Shown piece after piece: positions 26,201 through 43,225 of a stretch of 64,000 nt of DNA. The DNA is taken from NCBI RefSeq assembly GCF_021917145.1, contig NW_025813705.1, positions 519,501 through 583,500 of the forward strand, written 5' to 3'. Position numbers and translations under genes: made by a program. Each line of letters begins with the position of its first letter. Position 1 is the stretch's first letter. Source of the stretch: Hypomesus transpacificus (lineage: Eukaryota > Chordata > Actinopteri > Osmeriformes > Osmeridae). The notes under the pieces are model-generated. The model did not search any database. It saw nothing but the letters and a program-made list of their open reading frames with translations, and was not told where the DNA came from.

Positions 26201-26951
26201 TACTTTGTCAACGTGCTTCAGTGACAAAAGAGCAGAGGTCGGCGTGGAGTGGGTAAGAGGCTGATTCTACACGTACCTCCTTGACCTGGGCCTGGAGCTC
26301 CTGGTTGAGGTTCCTCAGGTTCCTCATGGTCAGCTCGTTCTCTGTCCTCATCATGATTCTTTCCATGTGAATCTCATTCGACAAGTACTTGTTCTCTTTC
26401 CTTAGATCCTCACATTCCTGTGTGTGAATTATAACATTGGGCTCCTACTAAACAAGGACGGTACATAATGCTCAAATAATAAGTGCACGGTAATCCAAGC
26501 CTGAAGCCAGGTTTTACAGGCAAGAATGGCTTGTCCAGGCATCAACATTTTCTGGAACATTAATCACATTGCCAGAGCGCTAATCAATGGAGTTGATAAT
26601 CGGATGTGACTCCAGACGTGTGTAGCACACACATCTCTGACTGCTCACCTTCCTCTTCCTCACCAGCTCCCCTTGTAGGTGGTTGATCTGGAGGAAGGAA
26701 CCGCTGGCGCTGAGGGCGCTGAGTGGTCGAACTGCCCGCACAGGCCTCCGTAACGGTCTGGAGTGGCCCTTCATCACCCCCTCCTCTGCTCCGTCCTTTG
26801 ACGCCTCCGGCCCAAACTTCGGCCCTCCTCCTCCATTCTCATTGCCGTTGCTGAGTGAAAATGACTTATATAGTCTGCTGTCCATAGATTGCCTCCATCC
26901 GGGTGAAGAAAGAGTTTGTAGGTCGCCGTGGGACTTAGCTTTCAGCGCCAT
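23235..26951 (-). CDS. Coiled-coil protein, not identified
   Basis: Exons in transcript order are 26951-26649, 26417-26277, 25943-25743, 25363-25176, 24335-24122, 23917-23819, 23728-23661 and 23397-23235. All junctions are in phase and give 458 aa. The first about 100 residues are Ser/Gly/Arg-rich (SHGDLQTLSSPGWRQSMDSR). Residues about 100-355 are almost unbroken heptad-type coiled coil rich in E, K, R, Q and L (ECEDLRKENKYLSNEI; QLLLAKTEKNYFETKL; LEADQERLVAERERQERTAE). A short tail with SYFLCMTESDQRVKILKNQ ends in RRGRKVVEYFWIPTDEE. The frame stays open 5' of the chosen ATG to an acceptor at 26983/26984. A further candidate upstream exon ends at 27249, so the true start may be earlier. I do not recognise the family and infer no function beyond a filament or scaffold-like coil. 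Confidence 0.8.
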
Positions 26952-27106
26952 GTTTTCACCGTCGTAATGTCGGTCCAGAAATTTCTGTAAAAGGGATGGA
27001 ACTCAGAGTTATGACCTGTTTTCTTCGTTACCTGTACAGTGAGCAACCACTAGTGTCTGTATGACACAAGTAAAGTCTTGCCAACGGCGCAATTAATTAA
27101 ATATTG

Positions 27107-27249
27107 ACGTAAGTAATGTGATAGGTCTTCACGAGGGACGGAAGAGAAACAGGACTCTGTCATGGTGTTGCTGCACAATCTTCCGTAGAGGTCCAGCAAA
27201 AACTTGGTGTCGGGTGTTTGTGCTTGTTGTCTCTTTTGCAGCAGGATAG
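27107..27249 (-). other. Candidate upstream exon of the coiled-coil gene
   Basis: A strong minus-strand acceptor (pyrimidine tract ending CGTGTAG) opens into a frame reading ILLQKRQQAQTPDTKFLLDL. No good donor is obvious: GTCCCT after TCTTCC would keep phase with the next exon, but it is a weak site. It may encode the true N-terminus. Confidence 0.35.
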
Positions 27250-27259
27250 CTACACGAAA

Positions 27260-28960
27260 GCAAAAAAACCTTCATCGCACAAAATCCTTTATATAACACC
27301 TTAGCCTAGTTCCAAATGAACTTCATCCTACCTCCAAATGAACTTCACCCAATCATTAATTAATACATGTTTCTACCAGTGCCTACTGTATTAATAATAT
27401 AACTTGTAATTATAATGGATAATTTTTGCTTCTCGGGTTCTCCCTCCTCTACCTCACTAGGGACGGTTGATTAGTTAACCTTACAGAGCCATTCTCATGT
27501 GTAAAGCTACTACTCTTGGAATACATTCTTCCTGTCGACCATAGTTACCCCAGTGATCCACTTTAGATGTTGAAGCTGACAGGAAACCAAAGCTACTACA
27601 CTTAAGATGTATTATTCACACCTCGCCTCAGCTGAAAGTAAGACAAGCTCCCTTCACTCCCTTTCTTCCGTTACTAGCATAATGTGTGAGGAGGATACTG
27701 CCACATTAATAGTAAATGGTAGTAGAAAAATACAGCACAGAACTGACAGAAGATTGTCCATAAACCCAGACTATCTGTTGTAGGCCCTCTCCTTTTTAGG
27801 CCTCTACGAATTATTGTCCATTGTCTTGTCAACCTACCCCCAACACTTGTTACAAAATCATTTGAAACATCAACAACATTTACATTTTTCACCCAGACAC
27901 CTACAGTAACTCACCCATTATTGGGCAAACCTTATGCGCTGTCGGTGACATTTGCATGACCATCCCACAACAAATTCCAATATCTAATACTCAATGACCC
28001 TTTTGTATTTCCAGGGCAAGCTATTGAATGTGTTTGCTGAGATGGAAATGTCCCAATCCAAAGATGGAAAAACGTCCTCGACCCAAATGGTTTTAAAAGA
28101 TTCCTTTTTGCATTCTCAGCAACAAGATGACACTGTTGGCGTATGATGAGCTTTGTTGACCTGCAGCTCCATCCTCCTCACTGACACACTGGGCACAATG
28201 GGAAGAGGGGTTACGGCTAGTGAGACACTGTACAATGGAGAGACGAGTTTGCAGGACTCAGGAGCTTCATATTGTGTGTGAAAAGTTCTGCACGTGACTT
28301 GTTAATGGGCCCCATGGTAAACATTCCTCCGACCTTAATGCATGTCAGCAAAAATCTGCTTTTGGACAAGTAATCTGTAACCACAGAGTGAGATCCTGTT
28401 GGATGATGCTTTTTTTAAAGCACATTTTGTATTTAAAGCTAAACGAAAAATTTGTAATCTGAGGGGTTGTTGAAGACACCCAGAAGATGACTGTGTTGGG
28501 AGATGGGGGGGGGGGGGGGGGGGGTTGGGGAGAGACATAGAGCAATACATTTTAGACCACAAAGACTGTAGGAGGATATCCTGTAGTTTACTTAAATGTA
28601 AAAAAAAAGTGTCATTCCAAAAAGGAAGTTGCCTCATTTTACTCATAACTCTCTGCAGTACTGGGCTTACTGTTTTAATATGCCCACAATTGCTTAATTT
28701 ACCATAGTATACTTGTTTTGTACAATGTCATTTTCACGTGTGCTCTAATGTGGAAAAAAGCGCAATAATGGTGCCAACACACCTAATCTTGTGCAAACTA
28801 ACTTTTTTCATGAACAGCTACATGAAACATGTAGCTTTCATTTGTACAGCTATGAAAAATATGCAGTTGTACAAACTGTATTCAGGAACTACAGCTTGCC
28901 ATTCCAGACCTACTCTCATTGTGTGGTAAAGGTGTGTGGCCTCTGATGAAGGGGCACCCT
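27260..28960. other. Intergenic region, no gene seen
   Basis: This lies between the coiled-coil gene and the lyve1-like gene. It holds a 20-bp poly-G tract (28505-28524). No exon-like segment was recognised. Confidence 0.5.
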
Positions 28961-29126
28961 GCAGATTCATCCCCTACTTCCTGTTGACTCTACCCAGTGT
29001 CGATTCTGTCATGGCCTCACTGATGGATGTGCAGTCATGTTTGCAGTAATAGGCTCTTTCCTTTACTTGAAATTGTGGTTCCTCCCTGCGTTCTACAGCA
29101 TTTTTGGAGTGTTTACCAGTTCAACC

Positions 29127-31436
29127 ATGGCAAGATTCTGGCTTTTTGCAGGATTATTTCTTACTCTGGTTGTCTATACACTGCCATTTAATCATAGTCA
29201 AATAACAGGTAGGATACTTGATGTGTTTAAAAAGTTAAAAACTTAATTTTTTATCCATATGCAAAGAACATGCATAGATGCAGTTGTTTTGCTTTTATTT
29301 TATTTGATAAATGTAGGATTTGTATTATTGTAATTATAGAGCAGGAGATTTTAAATTGAATACTTGATAATTACTTGATGTAGAATCAGTTTTAATCAGA
29401 CCAAATACATTATATACATGTATTTAAGGTGCATTTGATCATTACATTATTGCCATTTCGATACAGTCCCATTTACATGTGGAAATAGGTGCTCCCCAGT
29501 TATTTGAAAGCATCTACAAATACAACAATATATGATGCAGGTCTATTTACAGTTGCATATGTTGCTCATTGTAATTTAACAACGTCAACGAGCTTCTCAA
29601 TGTTTCAAACAATTGGTGTTTTGAACAAATATTTTATTATTGAACAATTCTGTGCCTTCCTTCTGAAGTTTTCCCAGAGTATGGTGGTAAGGCAGAAGTT
29701 TTCATGGTCTCTGTTGGAGATAAGTATGCCTTCAACATGTCTCAGGCTCAAGCCGTGTGCCTGTTTCTGAACGCCACTATAGCCACCAGAGCTCAGGTGG
29801 AGAAGGCACTCCAACATGGACTGGAAACATGCAAGTATGCTGAGATTGACAAAACAGTGTTGGAATATAAAAGTGTGAATTTGTGGACGTGTTAATTTTT
29901 CAACATTTTCTAAGAGAGACATCAAATTTGACGTGTTTGTACTCTATTATTGTTCATAATTAGGAAAATATGCAAAAATGCATCTTTCTCCTCAGCATTT
30001 AGTTGGTTAGAAAGTGTTTCAGAGCAGATCATTATGTAATGCTTTATTTCAGGATCTACTTGACTCACCTGCCAAGGGCAACTCCTGATATACGACGGAA
30101 ATATAAATGATACACATTTCCAATATGTCATTCAAACAGATTTGGCTGGATCCATGAACAGATAGTGGTCATCCCTCGCATCAGAAGGAATGTAAAATGT
30201 GGCCAGAACAAGACTGGGGTGGTGCCATGGAATGTGCCTGGAAGTAAAATATTTAGTGCCTTTTGTTACAAACCTGAAGGTAAATAGTGTTTGGCAAACA
30301 GCTCTAACATGATATACTGTCAATTCTGCTGTCATGGTCTGGTCATGTGTATTTTCTCTCCAAAAATGATGAGTCAAAATACTTGTTTGTATATACTGTA
30401 TATTCTCCTCTGCTGAATATTTAGAAACCCCAACAACTCCAGAAGTCCCAGCAACAAAGTCAACAGCATATTCGACATCAACTCCTGCTACAACAACTGC
30501 CCCTCTCCTCGTTAAGTCTACACCTAAAGTCCCTGTCATCACAAAGTTGACAACTCAAGTCTCAAACATTTCTCTCACTGCCTCAACTGCCTCTCCCTTG
30601 GCCAAATCAACGTTCTTAAATGGCATCATCTCCACTGTTTCACCATCTCTGTCTTCCCTTTCCTCCACCATCCCACTCCCTCACTTTCTCATGACCTCCT
30701 CTGACTCTCTTTCTCGCTCTGCTTCCCCAAGAGTTTCTACACCCTCTTCTGACTTGTCCTCCATTTCCTCTCCCCTTTCCTCAACCAACCAAACTGGGAT
30801 GCCTGTATTTTCAACGACTATGATTTCCTTCCATGAGTCTCCCTTCGGAGGTAAGTTTCTCTGCAGTGCAAGTTTTATTTGAACTATCGGGTTGGTGGTA
30901 TATTCATACATGCTGATAAGGCTTTTCCTGTTTTTCTCATATTCTTGGACTTCCAGCATTATCTACTATGTTCCTCGCCCTAGCTATCATCCTCCTGCTT
31001 CTGGCTGCAACAGCTGCAGTGTGGTACTACAAAATGTGAGTCTTGTTTCCTGTTGTCTACGTTGTATGACTGCAGACACCACAGCAAATTCTGATCACTA
31101 AATGCAGATAAGCTGTTGCAGTAATCTATTTATGACTGGACATGTGACCCAATGTCGTGTCTCATAACTTTGTCAGGATGTTAAAATTGGGATTTGAAAC
31201 TTCAAAAACCATAACTTGACATTGTACCACCTCACTCTTCATGAAGGAACAAGAACGTGTTTCCATTTTGGCCCCGAAGACATCTGAAGGACGACATTGA
31301 GACAGAGATGTGGAGAAACACAGACAGTGAGATGGACCTATGCAACCAACCTAGAGAGGAGGGAGTAGGAAACAGGAAGTACTCCAGTGACTTCGCCATC
31401 CACATTAATCCAGAGACTAAAGCAAACACCCCATAA
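29127..31436 (+). CDS. lyve1: Link-domain membrane receptor, LYVE1-like
   Basis: In mammals LYVE1 is a hyaluronan receptor of lymphatic endothelium. The exons 29127-29208, 29678-29834, 30140-30279, 30425-30850, 30957-31035 and 31247-31436 give 357 aa. Residues 1-20 form a signal peptide (MARFWLFAGLFLTLVVYTLP). The Link domain spans about 28-125, with four cysteines in AVCLFL, LETCK, NVKCGQNK and AFCYKPE plus FGWIHEQIVVIPRI. One 426-nt exon encodes a mucin-like Ser/Thr/Pro stalk. The next encodes the membrane helix (FLALAIILLLLAATAAVWYY), followed by a short charged cytoplasmic tail. The position next to rnf141 and near eif4g2 matches human LYVE1. An in-frame ATG at 29037 would only lengthen the leader. 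Unusually, the outer cysteine pair of mammalian LYVE1/CD44 is not seen. Confidence 0.85.
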
Positions 31437-31745
31437 CAGCAGTTAAGTTATTGCAAGGGAGTTTTTGTGTTGTTGACAAAGACTTCCATTCATGCATTGC
31501 AAATACATATGCCACAAACTACAATTACTTTAATTAGGCTATCCATGTTTCCATTATATCAATATTTAGGATCCTTTCATTTCAATGTACAAAATCTGTT
31601 TCAGTGTTTCTCAAGATACCTCAGCATCTGTTTATTTCAGCATGTCCTCATTCCATTCTCAGATATAATATGTCTAAGGGGCTTCTTAAATTGTAGCCGT
31701 GATCGGTCATGCAAAATAATAAACCATTTTTTAAAATTCTAAGAT
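31437..31745 (+). other. lyve1: lyve1-like 3' UTR
   Basis: This is non-coding sequence after TAA at 31434-31436. An AATAAA at 31718-31723 is the likely poly(A) signal. Confidence 0.6.
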
Positions 31746-32329
31746 ATTGTAGGCCTAGCCATGAGTTATTAGAGCGAAGTTTAAATGTGTGTCCTCTAAT
31801 GGTGTCCAAAACCTCAGTTCTGACAACAATGATCAGACAATAGGCTACTGTTAGTTTCCATATGCTTGAGATTAGTCTGTGTGCCAAAATGATCATATGC
31901 AGCCAAAACATAATAGTGGATACTTGCATGTTTGATATAGTTATACATTTGCACTGTTGGGAACTGGTTGGATTTGTAGTAGGTGACCTATTTAGAAGTT
32001 TACTTGAGTTACATTAAAAGAACAATGTAATTGATATTTAATGATGCCCTGATAATATCCTATAGGTATGACTTTTTATCATTGCTTTATGCCCACAAGA
32101 GGATATTTATGAATTGAGAACATGGTTATGTTAAATCGCATTTCCAGGCATAGACATCATCATGAAGATTGGCCAATCTATGTTGCTACATCAACAGGGT
32201 AGAGGGTTGTGATTATAAAAATAAAATCAACTGCATCATTTGCCAGAAAAATAAAAACACTTCACATGTAGGCTACTTCATGGGAACGTCATCAAACAGC
32301 GCCAGTCTGTCAACAAACTGACACCTCAC

Positions 32330-32411
32330 TCTTAAAGGTGTCCGTTGAATGTCTACTAATATATCAGATTGAATGACTTGCTACACATCAATGTAGAGAG
32401 AACCAAACCAG
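32330..32411 (+). other. rnf141: Probable non-coding exon 1 of rnf141
   Basis: A consensus donor CCAG|GTAAGT stands at 32411/32412, about 0.8 kb upstream of the acceptor at 33228 that precedes the rnf141 start codon. The 5' end is not determined. Confidence 0.45.
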
Positions 32412-33287
32412 GTAAGTAAGAAAGCTGGCTATATCAAAGCGAGACTATTATTTTGTGTGGTGACACTTTACAATATGTGCATTTGTTTTTAGCTTGCTTA
32501 GCTAGGCTAGTATCTGGTTAGTGGGTAACACGCCACCCAATCTAGACTAACTATGAAAATAAATGCTCTTATTAATACCGCATGCTGTAGCTACCACGTT
32601 GCCAGTTTGGCCAATCGAATTTGATAACCATCTAAGTTTATTAGAGTTTATTTAACTACCCATACAGTGAAAGTGTATCTGCTTCCGAACCTGTTACGTA
32701 ATTGTTATGACATCATCGTCGTTAAAGCTTGTGTTGTTGCTTGCTTTTGAAGGCATCACATCTTAATAAGTAGTATGGACTACATACTGACATTGTAATA
32801 CACACACAATAGTAGCACTGAAATATAATAAATGAAGCAATTGAATCTCCCTTTGCTATACAACTTAGTCTATTTGTAGACATACATTTGCACTTGGAAA
32901 TATTTAGGCTAAAGCATTATATGTCCTTTTAGACAATTCTGTGCTTCAAACCTTGGAAAAGGCCCATTATTTAGGGTCCCAATCCTTATCAGTACAGTAT
33001 GCATTTCAGATCTGTATCTATCTAGGTACATGCCAAACAGACTTGGTTTGACAGACAGGGTGCTTCTTAATGGCTGGTCAAATGTCTAACCCACTTAGTA
33101 CCCATTTTGCAAGGGTAAACTTGCGACTGCACATGCCTTTCACCTTTACCAAAAAGATTGTAAGTAACTTGTAACTCATCGTTGAAAACCCAGTGTCTAC
33201 AGGCAAAGTGTGCATTCTTTCCCCCCAGGCCGCCCTGTTCTTCTGCCACAACAGAGGTGTAGTGTGAGCTGGGCTCCGGGTGCAGGG

Positions 33288-34844
33288 ATGGGCCAGCAGC
33301 TCTCGGGCCAGACGATGATGACCCGTCTACCTGAGAAGCTGGTCAAACACGCGGGACTGGTGCGCGATAGCAGCTACCTCACCTACGACGAGTTCCTGGG
33401 CAGAATGGCCGAGCTTAATGACGTGTAAGAGCCGGCGTTTTGTTTGATATCGCGTAAAAGCACATTTTGTTCTGATAATGTTGATGTGATGTGATGTTGA
33501 TGAGGCACACCTCAATCGAAATGGCAATGACAAAAGAGAAACTGTCTTTTACTGCTGATTTCATGTTATGAGATCGGTGACAATGAGTGGGGGGGTGTGT
33601 GTTTGTAATTCGTTTTTTTTTTGTGACCTCAAAATGATAGAATGAAGCCAAAGATATAAAGCCAAATTCTGTTAACTAAAATTGTTTTTGGTGTGCATAG
33701 GACTGCTAAACTGGCTGCTGGACAGCCAAAGCACCTGCTCTTTGAAGTCCAGACAGGTTCGGATGCTACCGCCCTGTGGAAAGTAGCTGTGAAAATAGTC
33801 TGTACCAAGGTGAGTTGGCTTGGATGAACTATTACAGAAAGGTGTGTGTGTGTATCCGCCTGTCAGTATGTCCTCATGATTAAGAGAGTGCCTCCATGGT
33901 TGTGTGACTGCGTTAGTGCGTGTGCCAACGTGTGTGTGTGTGTGTTCACACGCTTCACTGTGTGGCTTCCCATGCCCTGGCAGATAAACAAAGAGAACGG
34001 CATGGTGGAGGCTTCACGCATCATGAACTTGTACCAGTTCATCCAGCTCTACCGGGACATCACCAGCCAGGCGGCTGAAGTGTTGTCAGCAGGGGGCGCC
34101 AGCGAGGGGCCCCCCGGCCAGCTCTCTTCGGCAGAGTCCTGCCAGGCCAGCATGTGGATGGGCAGGTAAGAAATAACATTACGTTCTAAATTGTAAATAC
34201 ACAAATATGTGCACATCCCTGAATGGCTGTTAGTCTCAAAGTGTTCAACCCCCCCCCCCCCCCCCCCCATGTGTATTTTTCTCTTTTGTGTATTTGTGTC
34301 TCTTATATTGTTTGTGTTTCCCCTGCAGAGTTAAACAATTAACTGACGAGGAGGAGTGCTGTATCTGCATGGACGGAAAAGCTGACCTCATCCTTCCTTG
34401 CGCACACAGCTTCTGTCAGAAGTGCATTGACAAATGGTAAAGACACATACACACAGACACAGACACTCAAACCATATTGTAGTGAAGTCGTGTCTGTCTT
34501 CATTGTGTAGTCCGCAAACACATTAGATGCTGTCGTTTAGTGTGTTTGTGGACCAGAAGAACGGTTCTAACAGGATGACAGTGGTTAGTGCCAGGAATCC
34601 GTCTGTAATATTCAACAGATTCATATACTGTCATGTAAAAACAATGGCATAAAAAATAAAAATCTTAAATGGAAATATTATCTTGTATTGCAGGAGCGGA
34701 CAGAGCCGAAACTGTCCAATATGTCGCCTGCAAGTGACAGCCGCCAACGAGTCGTGGGTCATGTCTGATGTACCCACTGAGGAAGACATCGCTGGGTACA
34801 TCCTCAACCTGGCAGACGAGGCAGGTCACCCGCACATACCTTAA
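33288..34844 (+). CDS. rnf141: RING finger protein 141
   Basis: This is a small RING-type (putative E3 ubiquitin ligase) protein; in mammals it is known as ZNF230/RNF141 with high testis expression. The coding exons are 33288-33424 (exon begins at 33229), 33701-33809, 33984-34165, 34329-34436 and 34694-34844. They total 228 aa; human has 230. It starts [20 protein letters not shown], an N-myristoylation-like MG. The central block includes [20 protein letters not shown]. The C3HC4 RING is at about 150-190: [20 protein letters not shown], then QKCIDKW and [10 protein letters not shown]. All eight metal ligands are present. It ends AGHPHIP. The neighbours (lyve1 upstream, ampd3 downstream on the opposite strand) match human chromosome 11. 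Confidence 0.97.
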
Positions 34845-36310
34845 GCTCAGCACTAAGCCACTTTAACTGTAGAGACAGAGCTGTGTCAGACAGTGTAGTG
34901 CTTATTGAGGTTCAAGAACTTTGGGTGCAGTGGATTCCGATTTCCTGGTGTGATGTAACCAATGGACTGTCTCTAGAAGTGCAAACCCCTCCCATACATC
35001 TTACCCGATTATTGAAATCAAATGCACCTGAATCACTTGAGAATAAGTCGTATTTGTTGCCGGGGTTTAGAGACAAATCGACATTGTGAATGGTTTTTCG
35101 GTTTGGGAATATCCTGTTAGCGCTGACATTCTTCCTGCTGCGCTGTCTTCTCCACTGTATGCAATAACTACTGGCAATGTATAACTTTTGAGTTATCCTT
35201 TTTGTACATTTTCCATAGTTTCAAAGTCATTTTTACCAGATTTCTTTAAAACCTAGATGTGGATATAAACTTAGAGGTACCTGTCCTAATCTAAAGTGTA
35301 AAACTACTGCAGTGTCATGGTTTTTGGTTGCCTGGTTATTCAAACTTTTATAAGTAATTGCACTTTGAATTCTAAATACCAGTAGATGTTTTGTGTACAA
35401 TTTAAGGCAGCTTTTGGAACTGGACACAAAACTGTCTTGTAACACCTAAATCTATCGTGATCCATTTTCATTATACACTGTGTTCTATTGGTTCACTTTC
35501 AGCAGCTGTGATATGTGATAATTGACTTAATGGATACTTTAATTTTGTTCAGGTTGACAAATATATTATCTTTATACAAAATTAAGAGGTTATTTCCTAA
35601 TTAGTTTCTATTTCTTTTCATGGCATTAGAATTATTTACTGCACTTTTTTGACAAATGAATGAAATGAATGGATTTCCCTCTAACAATTGCCTAATAACT
35701 ATATTAAAAAACATTGGGGAATTGGGTAGAAAAACAAGATACTTTGTGTAAACAAATGATTATTAATTAGAATATATATATTTTTTGTATAATGTCAAAA
35801 AAAAGAATATATATATATGAGTTCACATATCTATAGGTATGGTTCATATATCTATGGATAAAAATATCTTTTAAAACTGATCATTAAAACCTAGGGATGG
35901 TTTCTGTATTGTAATCCTCAGAGGGGTTTTCCAGACACAAGCTCAGCAGGTTTGATTTTTCATTCAAATTATTTTTTTTTAAATTATTTTTTACTATGAT
36001 TTAATCTATTAAGCATTTGCAATAGGTGTAACAAATAAAAACACTAATATTTGAATTTATGTACAACAGTAATGAGCTATTCAATGTTCTTCATACAACT
36101 CTTGTGCACAGAAAATATTTTGCTGCCACTTTTCTAGGTTGTAGCATCTACTTTTTACCACTGTGTGCAAGCAACCTCTGCCTTGATTTGTTGGTAAGAA
36201 ATATCCAAGTATGTGACTGTATATAATGCTGAAAGTGATCATTACAGATATAAAACATAATCTACATAATTCCATATTGCTGTGTTATGCCTAATAAATA
36301 AATATCCACT
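34845..36310 (+). other. rnf141: rnf141 3' UTR
   Basis: This is a long AT-rich non-coding stretch with no ORF of interest. AATAAATAAA at 36293-36302 is the likely poly(A) signal. The convergent ampd3 signal (minus-strand AATAAA at 36437-36432) is only about 135 bp away. Confidence 0.6.
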
Positions 36311-36431
36311 GGTGTATTCTATTGTTTTCTTATGATGAATTACAAGAAGGTGCACTGTTTATTTTCTGGTTTTAAAGTACATTTCTAGAATTAGAAAGGA
36401 CGAAGGCAAAGGCAAATTTCTTAGTTTCCAA

Positions 36432-37088
36432 TTTATTGTATATAAAAAAATGCAACAGCCCTGTTCATCCTAAATATAATAAAGTGAAGATGTAAACATT
36501 TAAACATGGCATACTTTGGGACAGTGAATCATTTCAACGGTTAAAGGCTGGTTGAGCTATTTCCCTATATGCTCTCTTTAAAAGATCCATACATGCCCAT
36601 GTAATGACCAAGCTAAAATCTCAATTCCCACACATAAATGGACACTCAACCCACCATGTGCTTAAAGGACAGGCTGAAGGGAGCAGTGTCTCATTACAAT
36701 TCAGTATATTGACTTCCCATTCACCAGCCCAGTAAACATGCTAACAATACCAGCTTCTGAAATAATATTTTACAGGAGAACAGAAGCTAACTGGTAGTGC
36801 ATGCTCCTGATAAAACCAGTTAAATGGATGCCCAGACAGGACAATTTGTTTACATGCAGTTTGTTTCAGTTTGGTCTACACATCCTTATTTAATATAGTG
36901 CTCTTTCCATTTGTCCAAAATCCCACTTCCTGGGGGATAATAGCGGATCTAATGGTAGTTGCCAACATCTCAGCTCAGCATTTTTTTGCACCTTTCCAAT
37001 CATGCTTGATCAGATTGACCTAACAGAGGGGAGGAAGGACACATGTTGAGAGGATCATAACAGGATCCCAGAGCTCGACATGTTTAAA
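36432..37088 (-). other. ampd3: ampd3 3' UTR
   Basis: This is non-coding sequence after the ampd3 stop codon. A minus-strand AATAAA lies at 36437-36432. Confidence 0.6.

Positions 37089-43225
<6,137 letters not shown>

Noticed and set aside
29489-29770. 93-codon ORF between lyve1 exons 1 and 2
   Set aside because: It has no acceptor/donor combination in phase with the neighbouring exons, and it runs out of frame through the Link exon.
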